This document shows, in pieces, positions 44,336 to 53,093 of a stretch of DNA of 53,093 nt. The DNA lies in contig MNCI01026399.1 of assembly GCA_015680685.1 (NCBI GenBank), positions 213,461-266,553 on the forward strand, written 5' to 3'. Origin of the DNA: Gnetum montanum. Taxonomy: Eukaryota > Streptophyta > Gnetopsida > Gnetales > Gnetaceae. Made by a program: the position numbers and the translations under genes. Positions within the stretch are counted from its first letter, which is position 1, and every line of letters begins with the position of its first letter. The notes beneath the pieces are model-generated. The model did not search any database. It was not told where the DNA came from and saw nothing but the letters and a program-made list of their open reading frames with translations.

Positions 44336-46200
44336 TCATGTAGTTCCCAAATGTGGTGGCTCCTCTATTGGTCAGTTCCCTTTTGTCGCCAAGCTTCTGA
44401 AACTTGTAATAGTTGAGTCATGCCTACAACTTCTCTTCTTCCATCCTTGGATCTTGTACCATACCAACTATTGATACATCCCAAGGACATGGAAGTTGTG
44501 GAAACATTTTGTTGACCTTTACGTACTAGGCTACAAATTACCATCGCTTCTTTTCAAATGCTCTAGCCTTTTCTTTGAGCTCATGATAATCTATGAGTCT
44601 CTTAGCTAGGTCTAAAGCAACATCCTTTTGTCCATGGTAGTGGGCTTTAACCACTTGAAGTTCTTAGTTTGCAACATGGAGTTTTTGCAAAGTAGCTTTT
44701 CTATCTACAAACTCTTTCTTATATAACACATAGGTGGTCACTACCTATTTTTCTAGCTCCCTTATAGGCCAACTTGCTATTAACATGGCAAGGTTGGCAT
44801 ATCTAAGGTTAGCCAACGCCATGTCTTCTTTCAAATCCTTGATTTTTAGGTCTTTATTCTTCACTTCTACCTAATGGACCCATGCATAACTATCCAAAAT
44901 TGGTTGCCAATTAGGATTCTATGCTAACATGGATCCAATGTGGGCTTTAGTCATCTAGATTCATTTTTCATTTATCTACTTGTACATGCCTACCTAGTCC
45001 CAAAAGTGTTCTTTCAACTTCTTGTGCCTCTTGGTCTCATTCTGCCATGTGGTTATTTCAATTGCAAACTTTTGTCAAATGGCATAGACCTCCTCCATTG
45101 AGAGGGTTTTGTTTTTCCTAGCCAATCTACTGATATCCTGGTTGACCTTCATTAGTTGTTCTCTTAACTAATGAACACTTTCTTCGATAACATTCTTTTA
45201 TTTTTCAATGGTGGTCAACCTTGAGTTCTCTGCAGTGAGCTATTTATTCTCCTCCTGGGTGGTGGTCAGTGCCTTCTTGTAGACATGGGATTGTGCATTA
45301 GTAGCAAAAGCATTCCAAACTACTTTCTCCTTTTCTTGCTTAGTAGCTTTATTTTCCTCAATCAACTTGTTAGCTACTCTGTTTTGAATAGCTCCAGCTA
45401 GTTAGGCACAATAAATTGGATAGAGTCCCATCTTTCAGCTCTCAAGGTGACCAACTCTTGTTGCAAACGTTGCACTTCTACTTCTACATGTTCTACCCTA
45501 AACTAAGCCATGACCAGCTTTCCCTTGGTGGAGATGAGGTCTAATTGTGCTATAGTGACATCACTAGGGATGTCAAATAGAGTGGTCATTACTTGTCCTA
45601 TCTACTGCAATCAATCTAACACATCCTCATGATCTGCAAGATTCATCGAAGTTCCAAGAAGCATCTATGTGTCTCTAGTCCTTGTCAAATTAATTGGAGG
45701 CACAATAGGCACATTGAAAGACTCTTTAATGTGATATGTTATCATCTCTACTACACCCGTCGCATCATGATGTTGCATGACCACTATCATGGCACCTTCT
45801 CTTGTTTCAAGCATTACTTGGAATGATGCAGCATTACTAGAGATTTGTCTAGACCACTAGGATTCTACTCCTGACTGTAGCAACACTTGTTCCCTTGTTG
45901 AATCGATTGAAATAGTGAACCACACAGCATCGTTGATGACTCTAAAAAGGCTTGATTCCTCTTTTCTCTTCCAACTGAGTATTTTAGCAATTTTCTACAA
46001 GTGGCTCATTGCTAGCCTGCAGTCTTATGGCGATGATGATGGAACTTATGTTTTGTGATGCTATTTAGGCTTCTTTTTTGCTTCCTTTTTCAGTTTTGCT
46101 TCTTTCTCTAGTTCTAGTTCCTCATCAAGGTCTTTTCTTGATGTTGCTAGTTTTGGTAATTTAGTTAAGGAGGCATTATGAGCCTATGATGCCCTTCTGT
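44336..46200 (-). pseudogene. Env-like ORF of C, coiled-coil part only
   Basis: The minus strand ends in a PIEEPPHLGTT-type reading and stop (44336-44338), matching the MEEPLPPGTT end of A. Upstream, E/K/Q/L-rich segments match A 2740-4600 in order, for example the TTTYVLYKKEFVDRKATLQK-like stretch near 44690-44745 and the MATL/ITYHIKESFNVPIVPPI-like stretch near 45690-45760. The N-terminal 'plant transposon protein' domain, present at 1836-2700 in A, is missing: the sequence passes directly to spacer near 46205. Confidence 0.7.
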
Positions 46201-46204
46201 AACC

Positions 46205-47210
46205 ACTGCTAAAAATTTTTGTAGGCACTAAAGGGGTTGAATATAATGCATACTCGTGCAACAAAACACACATGTTGAAACCACCAATTTGAGATAATAA
46301 CTCTATGTTACATAAAACCACAAGTTAGGATCATATGAACAACGAGATGAAATGGACTGTAGAAAGGATTGTAGCAATTGGGACATGAGGTATCTTACCA
46401 TAGGCATAATGAATCCTTGTGTAGTATTAATGGTTAAATAACCATTAGCCCTTCATTCCAAGATTCAAACCAAGTTCAAACCACATTTTAGTGACATCGC
46501 ATCATTTCATCGCTTCGATTGACAACTATAAGACTATCATAGTTACAAGGAGTAACATCACTTGGTGTTTCGTCCAAGGGAGAAGCTTATTTATGGCACA
46601 CATGTTTTGTTGGTTTTTTTTTTTTTTTGCTCTAAGAAGCCACCAACCTTTAGGCATGGGTACATGTCTTTCTAGTGGAACCCTTAAAAATTTATTCAGT
46701 GTTGTTTTATCTAACTCTTACTTCCATTTTTCATTAGATCTACAAGGATATAATTCAAATTGAAATAACAATGATAGAACAAATAGAAGTAGCCAAAGAG
46801 AATCCACAAATCCCCTTGATGTTACACCCTTCACATTCCCTCTTGATTATTCACTCTTCTACTTGGGCACAATGATTACAATTTATTTTTATTCTCATGA
46901 TGAAAAAGAATGTCATTATGACCACAACAAGAACTTCTTATTAATGGAATGAGTGGATGGATGACATGGTCTGATTATCCGAATAATCAATCCCTCATGA
47001 CTCAACAACATAGAGAAAACTTCATCTCAATGGGCTACATGATTGTTTTATTCACAAGCGAGATTACATAACAAAGAAAATGAAAACAACAAATAGAAAA
47101 AGTTGGAAGGAATAGAAAAAATTGTATCAAGAAATAAGAAAATGATAAAAAATTGTAAAACAAAAAGATGAAAAACACTTATGAATCCTGAAGATTAGAA
47201 TGAGGGGTTT
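46205..47210 (-). other. Shortened spacer of element C
   Basis: The minus strand matches A 1-880 (shared blocks at AATAAAACAATCATG, AAGAACTTCTTGTTG..., GGTGTAACATCAAGGGGATT, CCAAGTGATG, and AACACACATG near 46268). It then stops, with about 1.8 kb of the A arrangement deleted. Conserved AATAAA at 47047-47052. A T9/T10 run near 46614-46629 (+ strand) is local. Confidence 0.7.
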
Positions 47211-47223
47211 CCCCCATGACTAA
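47211..47223 (-). other. PPT-like motif at the end of gag in C
   Basis: Minus strand TTAGTCATGGGGG, identical in its core to the polypurine tract of B (51411-51424). Confidence 0.5.
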
Positions 47224-49693
47224 AAATTTGGCCATGACAAGGATTAATAAGCAAATGGATAGGATCCATGCATGTATAAAACATTGGTAACCATTCATTC
47301 CCAAGCCACTAGGTATCTTTTGGTGTTGTGGTAGCTAGGTAGACAAATTGTTGGTCATACACGTGATTGTTAATTGTATGATGGGTTAGTGTATGAGGTG
47401 TGTTAATGTTATGGATGTTTGGCCCATGATTGCACCCTTGATCATGATATGATATGCATGGATTTGTTGGTCTCCCCACACTATTAGATTAATTGCTTGG
47501 GTTTGGGATTGAAGTAACAATGGATAGTGGCCCTTGTGTAAGATCAGAGGTTAGTTGTGGTGAAAAGGGAGTCATTGCACCATATTGGCATTATGTTGGC
47601 TTGAACGATGTGGACGGTTCATGGGTTTTTTTCTTCTGCCTACAACCTTTCCTAAAGAATGGGCATTTTCATGTTTGTGGTGGGAACCTAATGGCATCCA
47701 CATTTCTATGCACATTCGCAACACAAGTGGTATTCATAGGTTGATAGTATGGTGCCAAACCTTCCTATGTCACTGGTGGTGGCATATGAGGAGGTTAAGT
47801 ATGAGAATATTAAGGGTAGGATGGATGGTAAGAGGTGCAAGGTGGTGATCCTTCAGGACATGTCGTGGGTTGATGGTACTCAGGAGAGTTATAGTGGCAA
47901 GTTGAAGTAGAGGACGTAGAACTGGTTGGAGAAATAGGACATTGAACATAATATCCATACTGCATTGGCTAATAGAAAGGGTACGGTTGCTTTGGTGGTG
48001 GCCTCCCCCACAACTGTGGGTGTTGCCACTGTAGTTGATGATAGTGTTGAGGCTAGTATTAGGTCCTCCTAAGATAGTATGATTGGTTGTGGGGCTGTCT
48101 ATGATTACTTTGTGGAAAAGGAAATCTCCTAGGCATGTGCTTCTGTACAAACTTCTAGTTTAATGCTCCTACCTAATACTCATGTAGATGTAACAAGACT
48201 GGGCAATGATCCTTTGGATGGTCATATATGTAGATGTCACATCCATTATCTTCATTTGTGGTTGAGTCCATAGCCTCACTTTCTTCAACCATTTTCCCTA
48301 TTTGCTTATAAGTGTTCCTATCTATTTCTTGGTTTTGTTTCCTTTGTTTATTGTGATCACATGGTTTGTTTTACATGATCTTCTCCTTAACAATCTCTAT
48401 GAGATTTGTAAATTTTTCATATATCCATTCTGACATCCTATTAAATTTTTCTTCAAGTTCATAAATAAACTTTTATATTGGCAAGGTTCATTGTGGGACC
48501 ATCTTATCAAGAGCAACTTTTTCCTCCTTAGCATAGATATGGACCTACTTATGATGAAGAGTTGGGTCCGAGTGATATTTCTTGACATTCTCCCTTTGCA
48601 TATCTCTCCTTCTTTTGCCACATGCTTGATTAGCTCTTGGATCTGATGGGTTCATAGCTCGTATAATTGACCTGAAGCATACATCCCAAGAGTCTCCCTC
48701 ATTTCATTACGAAGCCCATCTATGATGTGAAAAGTTGCCTTTCCTAAGAGAAACCATGGCCTGGGCATCTATTCAGTAGGCAATAATATCTATCTAAGGC
48801 CATGTCCAAGGGTTCGTGTTGCTCTTGCCTCCATTCTTGGATCTTTCTCCTTCAGTTGGACACCTTTGCATAGCTTTGGTATTTCTCCTCGAAGAGTTCT
48901 AGCATTGTGGACCACCGTCAGATTGAATTTGGTTTCAATGATCTATACCACACTTCGGCTCTATCGACCAATGTCATAGGAAAGAGCTTGAGCTTTTAAC
49001 ACCCACTTTCAATGTTGTAGAAAGCACAAGCATCATGGAAGGCTTGTAAGTGATGTTATAGATTGGAATCATAGCCTCCTACAAATTTAGGAATATTATT
49101 TATATCAAGCCTAGGTAGGAAACTCTCATTAAAATGCTTGTGAGATATCTTAACTACCTCTACGATCTACATTAGGCTCTTAGTGGCCAACAAGGATTCA
49201 TCATCATCGATCATGTTGTGAGCAAAATTTCTATTCGATTGATGGTGATGATTTTGCCTATGTTCATGTTGGTGACCTTGAGTGTTCTTGTGGGTTCAAT
49301 TTTTGTTTCTATTTTGATCCTTTAGTGGAGCTTTATTTCCATATCTATGTTCATCTTCATCAGAACTAGACATTGAAGAGGAAGAGGAAGATGAGGAACT
49401 AGAAGAATTGCCATGGCTTTCATAGTGTTTCCCAGGGTCCCTTGATTTATTGTTTCTTGGCTTTGAGGAGGTCTTAGGCCTTGAGGCCTTCCCTTATCCA
49501 GGCTTGCTTCATCCTCCCTAGGATTGTCTACCTTAGGTGAATGTAGTCTTTGAGTGTTGTCAGGGTTGACATGAACATATGAAACCCCTGCATGAAGTTG
49601 GTCACTCCAATTTTCTTCACCATATATTTTGTTAGTTATCCAATGAATGTTTTCACTATATGATGCATTATTGCTTCTTTATAAAAGAGACAT
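47224..49693 (-). pseudogene. Athila-like gag of element C
   Basis: ATG complementary to 49691-49693 (MSLL). The minus strand reads NNASYSENIHW, then DEASLDKGRPQGLRPP, a serine/acidic part (49335-49420) and the gag core (48950-49110). It ends in a Pro/Gln/Tyr-rich region (47770-48150: RRFPFPQSNHRQPHNQSYY in the frame matching B). No protease is recognisable between here and the spacer. Stops and frameshifts throughout. Confidence 0.7.
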
Positions 49694-49799
49694 TGTCGTT
49701 GCTTTATGATGTGTATGATTTAATATTTTTTGAAAGATACATCATTAATGCATGTAAAAATATCATGTGTAATATAACTAATTTAGATAACTAGCACCA

Positions 49800-49817
49800 T
49801 CCTCAGCAACGATGCCA
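49800..49817 (-). other. Primer-binding site of element C
   Basis: Minus strand TGGCATCGTTGCTGAGGA, 14 of 18 matches to the tRNA-Asp complement, all four differences transitions. Confidence 0.8.
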
Positions 49818-49818
49818 A

Positions 49819-50686
49819 TGATGAGTGGCGAGGTACCCCTATGCCCAACCATACGAATCACAAGCGTTCAAGCATGATCTGGTCAAATTCCATGGATGGG
49901 ACTAGTTGTGCATCTAAATCATTATGCTCTAATAGCAGTTCATTGTCTTTCCACTTGGACTAGTGGTGGCTTTGTCACGTATGGTTTAGTCCAAAATGAA
50001 ACATATGATGATGTTGTCTGACCCTATGCTACTCCTAATGATGATAAAGAGATTAATTAATTAAGATAATGAACAATAGAAAATAAAATCTAAACTAGCC
50101 TACGTGCAATGAGTATCTATTCCCAATCATCCATACATGCCTAGGAATTCGTATAACTATCACTGAGTTTTCCAAGTGTATGTCATTGGTCTTGCCAAAC
50201 AATACACTACTAGGTTACCAAGTAATTACACTTAACACTTATGATTAATTCATACTCATTCTGCTTAATGATAGGAATAGTAAATAGCAATAAATGAAAA
50301 AATTAACTAAATAAAATAGTAAATAATCAAATAATTAAATCAATAATAAATTTAATTGGATGCTGCAATGATGGAGGAAATCTTGATCTTTATTTCTACT
50401 CATGCAACGTGTCTAAGTACATCACACTCGAATAAGGATGCCATACAATCACAAACATCATAATGTGGGCATGCACTGGGAATAACGGAACTTGAAATCA
50501 AAAATCTAAGAAAATCTATCAAAAACTAATAACAAAAATATCTTCCAATCATGCACCCAAGTGTTGTATTCATAGGATGGCATGGAGGAGATGATATTGG
50601 ATATCTAACATCACATCTTGGGACATGATATCACATATCCAATATCAGATCCTCAATATTAGGGCTGACACAATCATGACTCATCA
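49819..50686 (-). repeat. 5' LTR of element C
   Basis: 868 bp, + strand ends TGATGAGTGG and GACTCATCA. The U3 side (50590-50670) holds GATATTGGATATC and ATGATATCACATATCC repeats. Confidence 0.92.
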
Positions 50687-50691
50687 CCTAT

Positions 50692-51213
50692 TAGAAGGAA
50701 GTGAAAAATAAAGACCTGTAGATAAAGTATTTAAAAGAATACATAGCATTAGCAAACCTCTAATATGCTAATTTGTCCATGTTAACAGTAGGTAGGCCCA
50801 AAAATAAGCTAGAAAAACAAGTAGTAGCCACCTATGCCTTGTATGAGAAGGAGTTTGTAGATAGAAAATATGCTCTACAAAAACTTCAAATAAAAAACTC
50901 AGTACTAGAAGCAATTAAGGTTGGCTAGAAGTTAACAAACTACCATGAGCTTAAAGAAAATGAAAAAGCTTTTAAATAAGAGAGATGACATTTTGCAACA
51001 TGGCACATTAAAGCCAATCAGATGTTTCTACAATTGCCATGTTCATGGAACATGTCGAATCCATCCAACATTGGTCCATTAGCATGGATAGTCCACGATC
51101 CAAGAATGGAAGACGAGAAGGTGCAGGTGCTCCTGAATAAATACCAATTTAAGAAGCTTGACAACAAGGGGAGGAAAACTATGGAAGAGCCACCTCCACC
51201 TAGAATAACATAA
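50692..51213 (+). pseudogene. Env-like ORF of B, part 2 (after insertion C)
   Basis: Continues the coiled-coil region (EKQVVATYALYEKEFVDRKY-type reading, 50810-50870). Then comes MFLQLPCSWNMSNPSNIGPL (51022-51081), matching MFPLPCPWEVSTPSNI in A, and finally MEEPPPPRIT with stop at 51211-51213. Confidence 0.75.
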
Positions 51214-51410
51214 GGCTATACTCAACCTTGCCAGATTTTGCTTCTTTTTTTATTTTTTGTCAAAATTGTCATGTCATGTGTTCATTTTTGTAAACTTCAC
51301 TGTGGCACTAGAGAGTCATGTATATAGAATTCAATGTCATGTAGATCTACCTCCCAATTTTGTAAGAAACTCCATCCTCATTTTTTTAACTCAAGAAAGA
51401 GTTTTTCAGT

Positions 51411-51424
51411 TAGTCATGGGGGTA
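51411..51424 (+). other. Polypurine tract of element B
   Basis: TAGTCATGGGGGTA directly before the 3' LTR start at 51425. Confidence 0.75.
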
Positions 51425-52267
51425 TGATAAATCCAAAAATTTTGAGGCAACGATATTGTAGTTATAATATTGTATCTACGATGTCATAGATACGTTATCA
51501 TATCTTAGCATACATTATCATATAAATGATATTGCAAGGTGCATGCCAACCTATATAAGTAGCACTTAGGCACACAAATCCATAGTAGATATGATAGCCT
51601 AGTAACAAATCTCTTTTAGTTTGTTTTCTTGAATTCAGTACTTAGCAGTGTGTGCCCATAGTGTGATGTTTTGTAATTTAATGAAATCTTTATTCAAGTG
51701 TGATGTACTTGGATACATTGCATGAATGACAACAAAAATCAAGATTACTCTACATCAATTAGTTCACTATTTTCATAGTTAATGTTTACGATTACTTGCA
51801 ATTTACTTTTAATGTTGTTAAGCGGAATAAGTATAATTGATCTTGAGCACATAAGTGTAACTACTTGATAACCCAATAGTATTATCACTTGGTACACTCA
51901 GTAGTATGATACTTGGTAATCCCAGTAGTAGTTTCACGAAGTCCAAGGTGTAACTGGAAGATCAAGACCAGTTGCTCATTGCATAGGCTAGTTTAGATTT
52001 GTTTTACTATCACTTAGATTTAGAAACTTTTACTTTCACTTCATGTTTACTAGGAGCCTAATGGACAATTCAAAATCAATATCATATACCTCATTGTGAG
52101 TTAAACCATGTGCAGTGATTTTACTAACTCATGTGGGAAGGCAATGATTGCAAACGCTAATCAATTACTAGTCTAATCACATTACCTTATCTATGGAGTT
52201 CAATCAGGATTGCATGTGAATACTCATATCTCATATGATTGGGTGTTGGATACTCCAACAGTCATTA
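51425..52267 (+). repeat. 3' LTR of element B
   Basis: 843 bp, TGATAAATCC to CAGTCATTA. Parallel to the 5' LTR through its whole length (for example CCTATATAAG at 51551, ACTTGGTAATCCCAGTAGTA at 51912). No primer-binding site follows; H gag resumes immediately. Confidence 0.88.
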
Positions 52268-52375
52268 CTGATCTAGAAATATGTAACTAAAATATCAGTT
52301 AAGGTAGAAAATATGTGGGACTCCTTAGATGAGAAGCTTCAAATAGCTCTGAAGATTGTAGAGGAACAAAGAGAC
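52268..52375 (+). pseudogene. Athila-like gag of element H, segment 4
   Basis: Continues segment 3 after B: ATCTAGAAATATGTAACT and ATGTGGGACTCCTTAGATG match B 37183-37245 (ATTTAGAAATCTATTGCC, ATGTGGGATTTGGTAGATG). Cut at 52376 by the LTR of F. Confidence 0.7.
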
Positions 52376-53093
52376 TAATGAGACACGATTCGCATGAGCC
52401 GTGATATCGCGTATGCGATATCGCGGCCGCCGCGATATTGCATCCCATGCGATATCGCATACGCGAAATCGTGTCTTCCTTTGTGATGTCACGTACACGA
52501 TATCGCGGTCCACTGCCATATCTATAAATAAGAGGTGGCACTCCCCTTATTTCCCATCCTGGTTTAGAAGTAGGGAAACTCTGGCAGTTTGATCACTCCA
52601 GAGATAGAATATTTTCCATGTGCCCGCAGTAGGAGTCCCAAAGTGAATGGATCTTTATTCGAACAACATTGTACCTGAACACAAGTTGTGTACAACAATA
52701 AAGATGAGATTTCCAGATAAACCTTGCAGTGCATGAAATAGGATTTTATTTATTGTTTTCTCTCTTACCCTTAAACTTCTAGACTGCAGTATGAGTACGA
52801 CTTGATTACGAGCATCTAAGGATGTGTATCGATAGTCAAGGAATTGGCTGCTCATCGCATGTGATATGAGTACGACTTGATTACGAGCATCTCGTGTGAC
52901 TACTTGGTAACCCAGTGGAGTATTCAGGATCTGCGCTTGGGAATCCCAGTGGTAGTCCCAAATGTGTATGATTAGTCAAGGAATTAGTTGCTCATCACAC
53001 TTAGGCTAGATAGATTCTCTCAACCCTTTCCTCCTAGTTAGATGCCTCAGTACGACCACTTTGAGCACGTGCGTTACGCGTGGTGATCCCAGC
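52376..53093 (+). repeat. Element F: Athila-like LTR, continues beyond window
   Basis: Starts TAATGAGACACGATTC, inside gag of H. U3 is the CpG-richest in the window: many intact GCGATATCGC-type palindromes (52402-52506), including a near-perfect palindrome at 52414-52442 centred on GCGGCCGC. TATA box CTATAAATAAG at 52521-52531; polyadenylation signal AATAAAG near 52697. R/U5 contains a duplicated 27-bp sequence (52791-52817 and 52866-52892). Retained CpG suggests a younger insertion. Orientation is plus; whether 5', 3' or solo cannot be decided here. Confidence 0.85.
52791..52892 (+). repeat. Direct duplication inside the LTR of F
   Basis: ATGAGTACGACTTGATTACG continuing to AGCATCT (27 bp) occurs identically at 52791-52817 and 52866-52892. 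The 30-40 bases after the first copy (GTGTATCGATAGTCAAGGAA) also reappear, diverged, at 52963-52990. Other LTRs of the family have one copy. Confidence 0.85.

Larger units (their letters stand above)
43260..50686 (-). mobile_element. Element C: Athila-like, complete, minus strand, inserted in B
   Basis: LTRs 43260-44142 and 49819-50686 are both of the GATATC type. Perfect duplication CCTAT at 43255-43259 and 50687-50691. Primer-binding site at 49800-49817 and polypurine tract at 44143-44156. 7427 bp in all. On the minus strand: LTR, gag, shortened spacer, C-terminal coiled-coil part of the env-like ORF, LTR. Relative to A and B it lacks the internal promoter-like module and the N-terminal env-like domain; relative to B it also lacks protease. 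The two LTRs differ at many sites, so the insertion is not recent. Confidence 0.92.
34547..52267 (+). mobile_element. Element B: Athila-like, complete, plus strand, split by element C
   Basis: 5' LTR 34547-35429 and 3' LTR 51425-52267 are the same sub-type (TGATAAATCC start). A primer-binding site follows the first and a polypurine tract precedes the second. Flanks CTAAT (34542-34546) and CTGAT (52268-52272) form a one-mismatch duplication. Without C the element is about 10.3 kb. It carries gag, protease, spacer, internal module and env-like ORF. I find no reverse transcriptase, RNase H or integrase, so it would need a helper. It lies in gag of H. Confidence 0.88.

Noticed and set aside
46610-46630. 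Poly-T run as a terminator or a poly(A) tail of a retrocopy
   Set aside because: It sits inside the conserved spacer of C with matching sequence on both sides; a local mononucleotide expansion.
47585-47848. Tryptophan-rich plus-strand open frames in C (47493-47848)
   Set aside because: They are antisense to the Pro/Gln-rich end of gag of C; the composition is the mirror of that sequence.
52299-52592. Open frames with RDI/RYR repeats on both strands at the start of F
   Set aside because: They are translations of the GCGATATCGC palindromes, which are open in several frames; no coding role.
1-53093. tRNA, rRNA, microRNA precursors or intact host genes
   Set aside because: None could be recognised; the tRNA-Asp similarity is confined to 18-base primer-binding sites next to LTRs.

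Overview
This window looks like nuclear DNA of a seed plant with a large, repeat-rich genome. It is AT-rich, contains no intact long reading frame and no recognisable host gene, and consists almost entirely of nested, decayed LTR retrotransposons. The features supporting a plant source are Athila-type primer-binding sites complementary to tRNA-Asp, a Sirevirus-like Ty1/copia gag with multiple polypurine tracts, and env-like ORFs with the 'putative plant transposon protein' fold. I cannot name the species. Most differences between repeat copies are C-to-T or G-to-A, as expected of old methylated repeats.

Layout by nesting, with letters as used in the feature list. A (+, 1-5642) is the right half of an Athila-like element with spacer, env-like ORF and 3' LTR. 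J (5643-6535) is a Ty3 integrase remnant. I (LTR 6536-7239, gag to 7882) is interrupted by H (LTR 7883-8740). The H gag is split into four pieces: 8886-9647, 24276-25045, 34398-34546 and 52268-52375. The pieces are separated by K (9648-24275, Sirevirus-like copia), G (25046-34397, minus Athila-like) and B (34547-52267, plus Athila-like), and the last is cut by F (LTR from 52376 to the window end). B is itself interrupted by C (43260-50686, minus). The 5' LTR of G holds a solo LTR, N (32952-33895). The 5' LTR of K is broken by 9937-18590, which contains a Ty3 element L (gag, protease, RNase H, reverse transcriptase), an LTR M and another solo Athila-like LTR (17552-18423). Target-site duplications that I could read directly support C (CCTAT/CCTAT), N (CCAAG/CCAAG), B (CTAAT/CTGAT), G (ATGAA/ATGAT) and K (AGAAC/AGAAT).

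The most interesting theme concerns architecture. Both the Athila-like family and the copia element K have gag (with protease in B) followed by an env-like ORF, and I can find no reverse transcriptase, RNase H or integrase between them. In both, the env-like ORF is preceded by a promoter-like module of short palindromes plus a TATA box, and those palindromes are the type found in that element's own LTR. In the Athila-like family the palindrome type changes together: GATATC in LTR and internal module of A and B, GATGCATC in LTR and internal module of G. A PPT-like motif (TTAGTCGTGGGGG) recurs at the end of gag, after the internal module and at the 3' LTR. This suggests two-cistron, non-autonomous elements whose env-like ORF has its own promoter.

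The second theme is element L, where an RNase H domain with all four catalytic acids lies between protease and reverse transcriptase, which is not the canonical Ty3 order.
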